DNA from: Actinostola sp. cb2023
Lineage: Eukaryota > Cnidaria > Anthozoa > Actiniaria > Actinostolidae
Assembly: GCA_033675265.1 (NCBI GenBank)
Contig: JAUJYZ010000825.1
Coordinates: 62,001-126,000, forward strand
Direction of reading: 5' to 3'
DNA length: 64,000 bases
A program made the position numbers and the translations under genes. This document shows positions 46,018 to 56,835 of the stretch, piece after piece (positions within the stretch are counted from its first letter, which is position 1; each line of letters opens with the position of its first letter). The notes below the pieces were generated by a model that had not been told where the DNA came from, did not search any database, and saw nothing but the letters and a program-made list of their open reading frames with translations.

Positions 46018-46856
46018 CTACAAAACTTCGTAAACAAACATATAACCACTAAAGCAATCACCAGCCAGATGATATGGCTTTTTAGAATTGAGCAACAGCT
46101 TCCAGGCTTTACTTTCACACATTTTCTGCATCTTTTCTTCATGAGAATATTCCTTGTCGAACATAATGTCCTCCCTTATAGAGAAACAAATCAAGCCACC
46201 TGGTTTTACGACTCTGACCATTTCCTCCATGGAGTTGTTTTCTCCTTTAATATGACCCTTGGTAAATACCCCAATAGCAATAGCTGCATTGTAGGTGTTA
46301 GACGGAATACAAATCTCTTTCCCTGGTTCAAAGCACTCTTCGATGATGTTCTGGTAGATGTTTTTGCTTCTAGCAATGTCATTGCTGACCTTCGATGGAT
46401 CAAGTGCATCGATATTTGTGTAATTCAACTTGCTTAGATGTTCTGCAACCAATCCAGTGCCTGAGCCTACATCCAGTATCCTGCAGTCTGTGCCAAATTT
46501 GTTATTTTTGAGGAATTCGTGAAGGGTCATTGCACCGACTTCAGGGGCTACGTATCTGCGTTCATTAGCTGTGTCCTGTTTTGATTGAAAGACAAATGCA
46601 TAATAATTAAAATTGTTTGTTACACATAAAAAACATGTCAGAAATTTCCCTAATCCCCTTACTACCAACCCTCTCCTAACCCCCCCCCCCCCCCCCCCCC
46701 CCCCACACACACACCTCCCCCAACACCACACCAATGGCTCACAGTCAAAACATTTGAGGTTTGTTGTATTGGTTTCGTTGTTCCTCTATATAACCCTGGC
46801 GCAGGGACAACAAGGAAGAGAAGAGAGGGGGAAGGGAGAGAGCAAGCCCCCCCCCC

Positions 46857-46887
<31 letters not shown>

Positions 46888-47220
46888 CCCTCCCCCAACA
46901 CCACAGCAATGGGTCACAGTCAAAACGGTATTGCTGTATTGGTTTCGTTGTTGCTCTAACCCTGGCGCAGGGACAAAAAGGAAGAGAGGAGGAGGGGAGG
47001 GAGCAAGGCTACACAGGCTATTAAAATCTATCGAGATAGCTGAACGTGCGGTTGGAAATTGCAACAATCAATATCAACCCCCAGACACCAATTTTCTTGA
47101 GATTCCTTATACCTGATCGTAGGTTTTAGCCCATTCGTCGTAATACTTGATCAGTTCTTGGTCGTTCTGCAGATCATTACATTGGATAGATGTTTGGTTA
47201 GAGTTTTCAGAGGTCATCAT
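46018..47220 (-). CDS. METTL27: METTL27-like (WBSCR27-like) SAM-dependent methyltransferase, 2 exons
   Basis: Exon 1 is 47220-47113 (two adjacent ATGs at its start) and exon 2 is 46575-46018 (stop TAG). The intron has a donor gtataa and acceptor aaaacag. The product is about 221 residues. Exon 1 encodes ELIKYYDEWAKTYDQ, matching the F/Y-Y-D-x-W-A-x-x-Y-D signature of this family. Exon 2 carries SAM motif I ILDVGSGTG (residues about 69-77), an acidic post-I Asp in IDALDPS, an AIAIGVF segment and the VKPGGLICFSIR post-motif. Human METTL27 is about 245 residues; its substrate is not well established. The intron holds two poly-C repeat copies. A related class-I methyltransferase of the same family is the only alternative. 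Confidence 0.88.
46600..47030. repeat. Duplicated poly-C/(CA)n block in the METTL27-like intron
   Basis: Two tandem copies of about 170 bp. Each has a poly-C run, a short (ca)n run, ctcccccaacaccaca, a cagtcaaaac segment, attggtttcgttgtt and ccctggcgcagggac. Confidence 0.85.
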
Positions 47221-47976
47221 CTCAACTTACATGTGTATTTCACAAACACGCCAATCTCTCTCTCAACTCGGTCAATGCGCATGCACGCAACGCAAAGAAT
47301 GCTGGGAAAATATTTATAATATTTTTGTTTTCATTTTTTTAACTTTTATTATACATTTAGCAAGACGATTCAACGTAATATGGAATATGGTTCTTCTCAT
47401 ACTTCGGTATTCCATTCAATCATTCTTTAATAGTCTGTTTATTTTCGATGTTGCGTGACACCCTTGAACGTGTCACACACGTCGTGTCACGAACACTGTC
47501 ACTGGGCGGTGGAATGGACACAGCTGGACATCGTTTTTACCATGAAAGACGTTTGAACTGAAATTGTATTCAACAGAGTTCTAAGACAGAAATCGTCCTA
47601 TGTTATCGAGAATCGATCGTTAAATACATCCGACTTGCGGACGACTGAATCGAGACGACGAACGAAACGAACGGTGTTCACTGAACTCGATCGAAGTTGG
47701 TGTGCAGTGGTGGCAGCTGGCAGATTTACTGGCACAAAGTTGATCCTGTTCTAAACACGACAGAAAGGTAACTGAAAATCCAATACACATTTTATCAAAC
47801 TGAATTTCTGTTTCTGTTTATCACTCGGTAATGGAGGTATAAACATTTTAGTTCATAGTAATAATGAATGTGGAGCAGGAAACAGACGACGATAGTCCTC
47901 ATGGCAGCCATGATTTTTTTGCATTAACTGACTATAAATTGTGAAGTTTTCTTTGCATATTCTTTAGGATTTAGTG

Positions 47977-48297
47977 TCAAGAACACGAGGCTATCATTCT
48001 ATGGCCATAAACTTTTGTATTATCAATAATAACAATTCGATTCGGTGGCTTGTTGTGGTTGGGCGTTTGCTCGACTTTCTCTTTCATATGACAGACATCT
48101 GTCAGCACTTCAAACCTCAAAGACAGGAATCCTTTGCCCTCCTCCTTTGCGTTTAGTAATATAACCTCACAGCAGGAATTCTCTTGGATGCGAGAAGAAC
48201 CATATTCGTACGGTGTATCATCTAAATTGGGGCCGGAGTTGGAAGGGAAAATGAAACGTGATCTCGTCGAGCTGGAAGTGATTTCTTTTCTTTTCAT
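47977..48297 (-). CDS. Unrecognised 106-residue ORF
   Basis: The minus-strand ATG at 48,297 (aaaATGaaaag) opens a 106-residue frame ending TGA at 47,977. The polar N-terminus has MKRKEITSSSTRSRF, followed by a hydrophobic-charged core with SCCEVILLNAKEEGKGFLSL, RFEVLTDVCHMKEK and NRIVIIDN. The mix looks like a folded-domain fragment rather than repeat translation, and no dispersed repeat covers it. The frame stays open further upstream but runs into repeat DNA, so the first in-frame Met after that was chosen. I recognise no family. It may be one exon of a longer gene. Confidence 0.4.
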   Translation of the reverse strand: MKRKEITSSSTRSRFIFPSNSGPNLDDTPYEYGSSRIQENSCCEVILLNAKEEGKGFLSLRFEVLTDVCHMKEKVEQTPNHNKPPNRIVIIDNTKVYGHRMIASCS

Positions 48298-48547
48298 TTT
48301 TGGGGTGGGTCGTACTAAGACAAGTTTTGTTTGATATACCGTATCATAATAAGTTATATGTGACAAAAACAACCGCGAACAAAACCGATTTTGTAGTGCG
48401 ACCCAGGCAATTATTATCGAAAATTTGCTGGAATGTCGCAAAACTTCAAAGGCTCCACCAAAAAATCCCTCCCCTAATATTAATGCTAAAATAGGACAGT
48501 CTCTCGACCAATCAAATTCAAGGAAATTGTAATAGTTATGGTTAATG

Positions 48548-48728
48548 CTAGTCTCCTCGCATCTGTTCTTAGTTATGTCATGCAACGCTCCCGGCATGAT
48601 TGATGGAGCTATTGTATCTAGTGGGCCAAATTGGAAACCAGTATTGTTGTATTGCTGTATTTGTAAACCCACTCAAAATAAAGATTATTATTATTATTAT
48701 TATAAGAACAGATGCGAGGAGACTAGAT
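48548..48728 (+). mobile_element. Retroelement tail-like sequence bounded by a 24-bp inverted repeat
   Basis: ctagtctcctcgcatctg and cagatgcgaggagactag bound a segment ending aaataaagattattattatt, typical of a non-LTR 3' tail. Confidence 0.55.
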
Positions 48729-48805
48729 TAATGCAGGCTACTCTAGATTATCCAATATTCATGATTACATGTATTACATTACAGGCATCAAGTGACTGCT
48801 TCAAA

Positions 48806-49051
48806 ATGATTGTCATGGGAAATACCCCTGAGCCTGATGCTGCTCTCAAGATCCTGACTCCATGGTGGGATATGCTAGCCAGATATCTCACTGGTGCAAT
48901 CATGACCATTGCTTTAACGACAACGGCATTACAGGCTGCTAAAGATAACTTGGTTTGCATCCCTACAGTTGTCTGCATGGGGAAAGAGATGTCCAGCATA
49001 GCCATACATTCCACGGTATGCAAGCTTGTCCGCACATGCCCGCTCGGTTAA
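48806..49051 (+). pseudogene. Truncated LRRC8-like N-terminal exon
   Basis: Follows an acceptor-like ttacattacag. Encodes ALKILTPWWDMLARYL, a TM1 region AIMTIALTTTALQ, KDNLVCIPTVVC and HSTVCKL, all matching the N-terminus of the intact-like copy at 58,144 and of LRRC8 (LKPWWD...QDKMICLPC). Homology stops after VCKL and the frame ends eight codons later. No TM2-TM4 coding sequence follows before 58,144. It is a partial duplicate, or a first exon with its remainder lost. Confidence 0.7.
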
Positions 49052-49231
49052 TAAGAACTAAGTATAGGCAGTTAATTATCTGCAAAAACGAGCCTGGTCA
49101 GCGGATTGGTTGTTATCTGTAGGTAACTACAGTGCTGTCATTTTCATTCATTTGTTGTTGGATTGCTTATATCTTTGTATTATGAGTCAATCCACATAGA
49201 CAATGTTTAATAAAACAATTTTTGAATTCGA

Positions 49232-49358
49232 TTTTGATGATATCCGTAATTATCAATGTCTCAGCAAATGTTATTGGCCTCAGCCTACGGCTTCGGGACC
49301 CTTCGGCCAATAAGAACACTTACCTCTACATTGATAATTCTGGATATCATCAAAACCT
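49232..49358. repeat. Palindromic repeat (ttttgatgatatcc)
   Basis: Arms ttttgatgatatccg...aattatcaatg and cattgataatt..ggatatcatcaaaa around a GC-rich centre with cggcttcgggacccttcgg. Confidence 0.75.
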
Positions 49359-49380
49359 CATCCAATAATTATTGTTTAGT

Positions 49381-49938
49381 ATTTGTCTTCGTTTACCTAA
49401 GCCACTTCACGCCTTCGTCCGCCATTTTGAATTGGGGCAAACGCGCGGGGATTTATAGAAATCTGGACCACTTTACTTTGACTTGCCGTAACTCCGCTCG
49501 ATTTTGTTGAATTTTCAAAATTTAAACATCGATAGCAGACATGCATGCCAGTTGTCGGCCTGAAAATAAGAGCAATGTAACTGTTTTTAACTACCTTTTA
49601 CGAGTCACTCTTCTTTTCACGAATATTCCGAGCTAATTTGCATATTCACGTGCCGAACGTTTTATTTTGAAAAACAAAAATCATTTTTTCTCGAATTGTA
49701 GCCTTCCAATATCCATCATATTATAGGTCATAAATAACAAAGAACACATATTTTCTAAAATGTTAAGTTTTTGATAATCCAACAAAATCGAGCGGAGTTA
49801 CGGCAAGTCAAAGTGATCCAGATTTCTATAAATTTCCGCGCGTTTGCCCCAATTCCAAATTGCGGACGAAAGCGTGAAGTGCCAGGAAACATTCAAATAT
49901 ACAATAAAACACGAATACACAGGTAAACGAAGACAAAT
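49381..49938. mobile_element. Inverted-repeat element with ~150-bp arms
   Basis: tttgtcttcgtttacct at the left mirrors aggtaaacgaagacaaa at the right. The inner ttgccgtaactccgctcga / tcgagcggagttacggcaa arms also match. A second element (49,939) is inserted at its right end. Confidence 0.8.
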
Positions 49939-50369
49939 CAGGGGCGTAGCGTACTTTTTTTCCAATGTACGCACATAGCAACGAACATCGAAGGCGTGAG
50001 CTTCTAGGGGGGTGAGGGGGCATGCCCCCCTGAAAATTTAGAAATCTAGAGCCTTGGAAATACCATTTTCTTCGTTTTCCAGCGGACTTTCTCGCTACAT
50101 AAATACATAGTAAAATGCATTTATCACTCAGTTTTTTTGGGAGATTTATGTAAAGGGAATGTGGGGCATGTTCCCCGAAACATTTTGAGGTATAGGGTCT
50201 CCAAAATAGCATTTTCCTGCCTTCTTTGAGTAGTTTCCAGGAAGTTTAAACTAATTCAGCTGTTAAGATTTTGTCTTAGATTTCATTTTTTTTTAATATT
50301 TTTATGTTTCTTATAATATTTATATTTTAAATTGTACGCACGTACAATTTAAAACACGCTACGCCCCTG
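49939..50369. mobile_element. hAT-like MITE with caggggcgtagc termini
   Basis: Starts caggggcgtagcgt and ends acacgctacgcccctg, flanked by caaat on both sides. The CAGGGGCG end is typical of hAT-superfamily MITEs. Only 5 bp of flank repeats, not the usual 8. Confidence 0.7.
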
Positions 50370-50508
50370 CAAATATTGCCATTTATTTCGAAAATTGTAC
50401 GATTTAAATTTCGCATACATTCTCTGTATTCTCTCTCAACAAGAGCTTGGGCTACCTGTGGGTGGACTGGTGCTGATGAGGACACTTTTGAGGCTACTAC
50501 CTTTTGAG

Positions 50509-50650
50509 GCTACTATGAAATAATTCAATAAAATGATATTTGCGTCTTTTTTGATTGGTTTCCTGTGGTAGAATGAGCGCGCGCATTACGTATCATGATG
50601 GGTTTCCTGTGTTGAGTAATGTCCTATGTTGGGATCCCTGTGTGCATCCT
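50509..50650. mobile_element. MITE family B, half copy
   Basis: Contains aaaatgatatttgcgtcttt, gtttcctgtggtagaa, cctatgttgggatccctgtg and tcctgcggg, in the same order as the left arm of the full palindromic copy at 59,879. Confidence 0.75.
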
Positions 50651-50684
50651 GCGGGCCTAGCCTGATCGATGTGCGGTGCATGCA

Positions 50685-50777
50685 GCCTGAATATCAGCCG
50701 TCTCCTCTGGGTCAAAAATTTCCCCGAGTTCGGGGAAATTTTTGACCCAGAGGAGACGGCTGATATTCAGGCTACGG
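50685..50777. repeat. Near-perfect hairpin within a dispersed repeat
   Basis: Arms of about 43 bp (agcctgaatatcagccgtc / gacggctgatattcaggct) with centre ccccgag-ttcgggg. It is inserted between two copies of ggtgcatgcagc. A related host sequence (gtgcaccagctgcatgcacc) is at 54,940. Confidence 0.85.
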
Positions 50778-50930
50778 TGCATGCAGCTGGTGCACTTTTC
50801 CGTGAAACATTCGGATTTTACTTTCCGAAGCCGCCGTACACTACAGGCCCGTGGGGGGTACCCAGGGTAAAGTAGCTGAAGATTTTCAAAAATTGATTTT
50901 TTTCGGTTTAAACGTTTGGATTCTATAGGT

Positions 50931-51040
50931 AAATTCATTGGATGACGAGGGAATTCCACGTTGAATTCACGAGAAAAGGCGATATCGCCTTTTCGAGTGA
51001 ATTCAACGTGGAATTCACGAGTCATCCAATGAATTTTCCT
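50931..51040. repeat. Palindrome (ttcattggatgac)
   Basis: Arms attcattggatgac..gaattccacgttgaattc and the complement, centred on gcgatatcgc near 50,984. Confidence 0.85.
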
Positions 51041-51770
51041 TGAATTTTCCTTGAATCCCATAGCGTTCTCTTTGTTTTAGAAAAATATAGTAGTTTTAGA
51101 CAATTTTGTGTCGCTTATATCGCGCGTCGCAAAGAAAGCCAGTGCAATGTTCAGTCTTTCGCTACGCTAGCCAATAGGAATCAAGCAAAATTGAATACTA
51201 AAATCAGTTTATTTGAAGGACAAAAGTTGTTTTCTTCAGTCGTTTTAACGTCTACTTTTCACAGAGAAGTTCTCAAGTTTTCATAATCACTGAATCAGTC
51301 TTGACAAACTTGTAAGTATTAAAGCTTAAGGTGACTCCGTTATAATTCTCGGCGCACTCGTCTATGACAAACTTTGGGTCATAACTTCCTCTGCTTTTAT
51401 GCAATTGGCAACAATTAGAGCTATCATTCACCTATAATACAATATAATTCGATTGCACTGCAGAAAATTTTTAAATAATATTAGAACCTAAGTAAAGTCA
51501 ATGTTTTGGATAAAATTGGATCTTGCGAAAAATCAGTCTGGTTTTTTTTGGATGAAAGTTTTAGAATCACTTTAGATTGACATAATTCATAACCTGACCA
51601 AGTTTTAGCCTGTGCTTTTTAAGTAACTTTAGAAGAAATTGGACGATTTTAAAGTGGTATTTTTTCATTTTGAATGGTGGAGAATTTGCTTGTTGATTCA
51701 TGATTGTTGGACTCAACACACGCCGGAAAGTTTTGTTGAAAAGTAAAGCTCAACTAAAAGTAGTTTTGTC
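51041..51770. other. Gene-free stretch
   Basis: AT-rich, no exon-like ORFs and no clear repeat termini seen. Confidence 0.5.
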
Positions 51771-51771
51771 G

Positions 51772-52518
51772 GGGTGTTAGTAAAGTATGGAACGGCGGAC
51801 CGCGGAACGGCGGAACAGGCGGAACTCCCGGAACCTGCGGAACACCCTCAAAAAATCATTTTTGGAGCATTTTCAACAGAAAAAGACGTCTATAACCATT
51901 CAGAATAGTTTTTTGTGCACTATGGTGGCAATTCACTCTCATTTTCGTAATGTAAGAGCCTAACTAACATTTATAATAATTAATGTGACGATAAACTGTC
52001 CAGATATTCCATGTTATCATTCATGAGTTGGTCGATTGGTGCATGGTTTGACTCATAAAAATCCACTCTTAGTAATACTTTCTTTTTAGTTAATCAGGTC
52101 GTGGTAAGCATAATCGAGAATCGAAATCTTTTGATAAATTGAATCGAGAATCGAACCCTGGCCCTTCCGTTAAACTTACCTATGAGCGCCCTGGGTCTGG
52201 TTTCAACTCAACAGGGGAAATGACGTCACTAAATGTTAGTTAGGCTCTTACATTACGAAAATGAGAGTGAATGGTCACCATAGTGCACAGAAAACAAAAA
52301 ACCTTTAATATATCTTCAATTTATAGTATTTTTTTATTTTATTGTTATAATCCACTAGTTTTTAGTTCTTTTTCTTATTGTAAAGCGCATCGAGGTTACA
52401 GGATGCGCTATATAAATACTCTTTTATTATTATTATTATTATTATTAAAACTATTCTGAATGGATATAGACGTCTTTTTACTCGGGCCCTTCCGAAGGAA
52501 GCCCGAGTTAGAAAATAC

Positions 52519-52552
<34 letters not shown>

Positions 52553-53685
52553 CAGGTGATGGAATGAAGAAAAAATGCGAAGAATGCGATGTATTTGATC
52601 CTATCGAGTTTCAAGATTTCTCATCATAGATCTTCAAGCTATTAAGTTCAGGATTGTAGTTGATCATTCCACGATGAAGCTAAGGCGCGTTTGCTTTTGT
52701 TATAAATGAAACGACATCTTTCAGAGTGGGCCCACACGAATAGCCGTATGCTTTTGTCTGTGAAATGAGCCTGTTTAAAGCCCGTGTTTTATCGGCTGTT
52801 CTATAACGCCTTTCCACGAACTCGAACTCATATCCAAAAATGAATTGAGACAAAGGCGATCGAGCAAGGTCAATGTTCGAAAATCCGTGTTCTTTTCAGT
52901 AAGATGACAGTTGTAAAGTGATCCTTATCTGAGTCATACATCTATTACGCGACCTAATTTTAGAACCGTTGATTTAAAACCGAATTTCCACGCTCAAAAC
53001 AGGTCAGTGAACGGCAAAAATACAATCGAAATCAAAACGTCCTTAGATTTTAGGGATCTATTACAGAAGAAGACGCTCAATGACGAGGGAGACTTGTGTC
53101 TGACTCATAGATAAAGATCTCCGCGGACTCTTGTTATAATTAAACTCACGACCAACGCCGTACAACGGTCATGTATAACTCCATCTATTGACAGAAAGCT
53201 ATATGTACAGAAGTCATGCAAACAGTCGAGCCAGTCGAGTTATTTTCAGTAACTCATGATGGATGTTTATTTTATTCCACGTTTGAAAAATTCAGAAGGA
53301 AAAGGAATCGTAAAAATCGTACTTCAAAACTACATCAAAGCATTTAAGGCAAGCAAGGTCAATGTTCGTAAATCGAGATCGTATAGCCCTTCATCTGGCA
53401 GACATATAGTCTCCCTCGTCACGCAACTGTCAGTCATTGTCAGGTCTCTCCTCGCGCAGCTGACATTGTCCTTGTTCTTCAACCAACTGGCATTCATTTT
53501 CAAGTACTTCCTCGAACAACTGACATTTTCCTTTTCACAATGCCCGAGTGAACGCTCATTGAGCGTCTTGTTCTGTTAAAAATGCTCCAAAAATGATTTT
53601 TTGAGGGTGTTCGATTCCGCAGGTTCCGGGAGTTCCGCCTGTTCTGCCGTTCCGCGGTCCGTCGTTCTACACTTTACTAACACCC
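51772..53685. mobile_element. MULE-like DNA element, ~100-bp terminal inverted repeats, 9-bp target duplication
   Basis: The 9-mer gttttgtcg flanks it exactly (51,763-51,771 and 53,686-53,694). The termini start gggtgttagtaaagt and end actttactaacaccc. The inverted match continues through gaacggcggaccgcggaac and ctcaaaaaatcatttttgga for about 100 bp. The 9-bp duplication and long TIRs fit Mutator-like elements. No transposase is seen. Inside are a further fold-back and a retroelement tail. Confidence 0.85.
51887..52476. repeat. Inner fold-back interrupted by a retroelement tail
   Basis: gacgtctataaccattcaga and cactctcattttcgtaatgt at the left have complements at 52,446-52,476 and 52,233-52,270. 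Sequence at 52,304-52,445 (agcgcatcgaggttacagg...(att)n) separates the right arm and looks like a non-LTR tail inserted later. Confidence 0.7.
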
Positions 53686-53704
53686 GTTTTGTCGAAGTCT
53701 TAAC

Positions 53705-53952
53705 CACGGGCAACAGGTCACGTAGAGTCAGTATTTTGGGTAATATTTGTATTTTCCGTATCGGTTATAAGCTCTCTGAAGCTCTGTACCTTTAGATATC
53801 CGAACCCCCAACAGTAATCGAAACCAGATGTCGGGGTTCGGATTACTAAAGGTCATCGGAAACAAATACAGACAATAACAGAGCTTCGGAGAGCGATACG
53901 GAAAATACAAATATTACCCAAAATACTGACTCTACGTGACCTGTTGCCCGTG
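53705..53952. mobile_element. 248-bp palindromic MITE with 7-bp target duplication TCTTAAC
   Basis: The ends cacgggcaacaggtcacg and cgtgacctgttgcccgtg are inverted. tcttaac flanks both sides (53,698-53,704; 53,953-53,959). It lies four bases from the 3' target duplication of the MULE-like element. Confidence 0.85.
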
Positions 53953-53959
53953 TCTTAAC

Positions 53960-55175
53960 GTAGTATTTGCTCTAAATGTTCTCTAATAAAAGGACTTGCC
54001 TATACCGAGGGCAGAAGGACTGCTTGATATTCCTCAGCAAATTATTTTTCATAAATTATGACTGAGCTATTTGACTTGTGTAGTTGTCAGTGATCGAAAT
54101 ACACTTCAACAAGGAACCTCTCCCAACTGACTGATAGTACTTTGACCGTATTTCATTTAGAAAGTGTTTGACAGTAATTTTGTACTTTCTTACAGTTGTT
54201 CTTAAAACACAAGGGAACGAACGCCAACACAGCATATTAAAACCCATCTGAAGCAAAAATATAGACGAACTCAATTCACTGACATCGAAGGAGATATGAA
54301 TGGCGATTTATAGATGGACGACTTTAATATGAAGGACCCATGAAGCGGCTGCATGCCTAAAATATTAACAGTTCTTCATTATTGTCATTGAAATAGTACA
54401 ACTCATTTAGCAAATACTAGCTACCAACTGAGAGAAACACAGAGTAATTAAATACGGTTTTCCTATAAAGAATGCTTGTCGATTGTGGTGACATGCATAA
54501 TATTTTTTTAATTTCATATTATCCATGGTGTTACTGATCAACATAAATGTAGTGAATAAATTACACAGAAAGAACGGCAAAACAGTGTGTAAAAAGCTAG
54601 TAAACTTATTTTAACTGATTGTTGAAATAAATACGTTGTTTAATAATAATAATAATTGATTTTTATGGTACCATGTTTGACATTTTGTTTACAAGTACTG
54701 ATAGCAAGAATGTGTTGTACAGTACTAAATATTGAGGCTGTTCAGCATTAATGATAAAAATCAAAACACAAAACAAATACTTTATAAAAATCAAAACAGC
54801 AAGCAAATAAAGTATATTGATGTTTTGACTTATGTTTAGTGAAAATATGAATATTAAAACTTGCCAAAAAGAGCACAGTTCAGATTTGACGAGCGCTTGC
54901 CGATGTCCTCTCGAAGGTAAAATCCCGAATGTTTCACGGAAAAGTGCACCAGCTGCATGCACCGCACATCGGTCCATGAGACGCAAAATGTCAAAATTAA
55001 ATTTTCTCAGCGTACGGTGAAGTTAGACGGCTGAAACTTACGAAGTGTTTAGAGAATACGGTAAAGTTTAGTTATTCGAAGAAAAATTGAATTATCAAGT
55101 CATATTGACAAAGATTAGGGGCAAAAACGTATTTGTCACGTGACCGAGTTTCATACCTTGTTTCAATATACACAT
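53960..55175. other. Gene-free stretch with repeat fragments
   Basis: Contains a small duplication (ataaaaatcaaaaca) near 54,760-54,800 and a copy of the gtgcaccagctgcatgcacc dispersed repeat near 54,943. No exon-like sequence was seen. Confidence 0.5.
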
Positions 55176-55290
55176 TGCTGCGGGCGCGTCCCGCAGGAAG
55201 TACACAGGGATCCCAACATTATACATTTCTTTGCACAGGGAACCCAATTGGCCACTACAAAAAAGAGCAGGGGACTGGGAACGAGTTTAT
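55176..55290. mobile_element. MITE family B, partial copy
   Basis: Begins gctgcgggcgcgtcccgc. Includes acacagggatcccaacatta and ttgcacagggaacccaa, then a unique aagagcaggggactgggac extension that reappears inverted at 57,631-57,655. Confidence 0.7.
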
Positions 55291-55999
55291 TAGAATTAAT
55301 GTAATTACGAAATTAAGTTTATGACATGAAACAACATGTTGAAATTATCATATGTGTAAAGTTTGATGTGATTTGAGTGAATCGATCCTGTCGGAATTAG
55401 AAACTTTTAAAATTTTGAAATTTTACAGTGAATGTATGGTTTGGGTAGACAACGTAAATAAAATAAAGAGTTTGTATGGGAAATTATAAAATAATTTAGA
55501 TATAACGCGCGCTCTCATTGGTCAAAACACCGTTTTAGATGAGAGTATATAAACACGCTACGTTATGACCTTGAACGACCTTGAAGCGATGCAGTGGATT
55601 TGATCGACACCAAAGTATTTGTTTTTTCTGCTGTTACATATTTTCAACGAAAGCCATATAATTAGTTTTTCTTGTTTTCTCAAGTTCAAGTTCTATCTAG
55701 ATGTGATTTTGCTGTTTTGAAACTGAAAACTTGCAAGAATTGAGTTTTAAATACACCAAAAACTGGCGACGAATCGTCCACTTTTGTCGACAAATCACAA
55801 TATAAACGAAGAGAACTAAATAATCTAACTGCTCAGTTTTCTCAATCACATACTAACCGTTCTATGAGTTCTATAGTTTGTCAAGTCAGTTAACGACTGA
55901 AAATACCAAGCAACGATAGCCGTATTTAATATAAATAAAACTTACTCACAAAACAGAGCGATTCTTGTAGCTACAATTACAAATTGACAAGTGTTCGCC

Positions 56000-56835
56000 G
56001 GACAATAGGCCGTGTTCACACTAGTACAAGTTAGATCGGTTCAGATCGGTCTAGACCGATCTAGACTGTTCACACTGGATTGAGATCGGTTCAGATCGAT
56101 CTAAAAGTAGACCGGCTCGATAGGTGGTCTACTTTTAGTTCGAACTAAAGTAGACCGGTTTAGTGCTAGTGTGAACAGTGCGATCTAAAACTAAACCGAT
56201 CTAAAACTAAACCGATGTAGATCCAGTCTTTTTTTTACATCGTCAATTTCACTTCCGGAACCCAGTCCGTTATGTTGTTTTGTTGCTTTTTACGGAATTC
56301 GCTTCTTCGACACGTAAACAACAATAGCAAAAAGGGCTGAAACCTGGGGCCATGGAGAAATAAATTTGCTGTTAGACATTTGGGGAGAAACACAAATCCA
56401 GCATATTATCGACGACTGTCCCACCAGATACATAAAGGGGTACGAGGAAATTTCGAAACGTCTCAAGTCAGCATTTACAAGGAGTGCCTCAGAATGTAGA
56501 GCTAAGATCAAGCGACTGAAAACGAAATACAGCGAGGAAAAAAGAAAGTCAAAGAAAAGCGGAGGCGGTAGTAGTTTCCTTCTTCTTCTTCTATTTAGTA
56601 GGGCAAGCCTTTTTTGTTTTCTTCTTTTTGCAAAACTTGAAATTAACGTCGTTAAAAATAAAGAGTTTACCAGTAAAAATGTCGCAATTACAAAAGGCTT
56701 GTCAGCTGCCATTTTGAAAATGTCAACATCGTTACTATGGATACATGGCATATGATACCGCTGACTAGCAAAATATCGTCTCAAGAAATTTGCCAGTGTG
56801 AACAGCTAAACCGATCGCGATCGGTTCAGAGCGGT
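56000..56835 (+). mobile_element. DNA-transposon remnant with gatcggttcagatcgg subterminal repeats
   Basis: Starts with gtgttcacactag and multiple gatcggt / accgatc repeats. Ends with ccagtgtgaacagc and gatcgcgatcggttcagagc. Encloses the Myb/SANT-like fragment at 56,339-56,755. The family is probably PIF/Harbinger or related, but the termini are not exact. Confidence 0.55.
56339..56755 (+). pseudogene. Myb/SANT-like DNA-binding domain fragment
   Basis: Reading from 56,339 gives TWGHGEINLLLDIWGE, then YEEISKRLKS and ECRAKIKRLKTKYSEEKRKS. This matches the trihelix Myb/SANT-like module (W-x-x-x-E-x-x-x-L-L-x-x-W ... I-x-x-x-L ... Q/E-C-R-x-K-I-x-x-L-K-x-x-Y) found in the accessory protein of Harbinger-type transposons. 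There is no in-frame ATG before the Trp, and the C-terminal part becomes unrelated hydrophobic sequence. A decayed gene or a single exon. Confidence 0.6.

Noticed and set aside
46613..47116. Proline-rich ORF and glycine-rich antisense ORFs
   Set aside because: They come from poly-C/poly-G runs in the duplicated intron block of the METTL27-like gene.
49826..50212. 128-codon minus-strand ORF
   Set aside because: It spans the junction of two transposable elements (49,381 and 49,939), so it is not a gene.
53256..53579. 107-codon ORF inside the MULE-like element
   Set aside because: No transposase motifs. The sequence includes repeated ctcctcg..caact..gacatt segments of a dispersed repeat also seen near 11,510.
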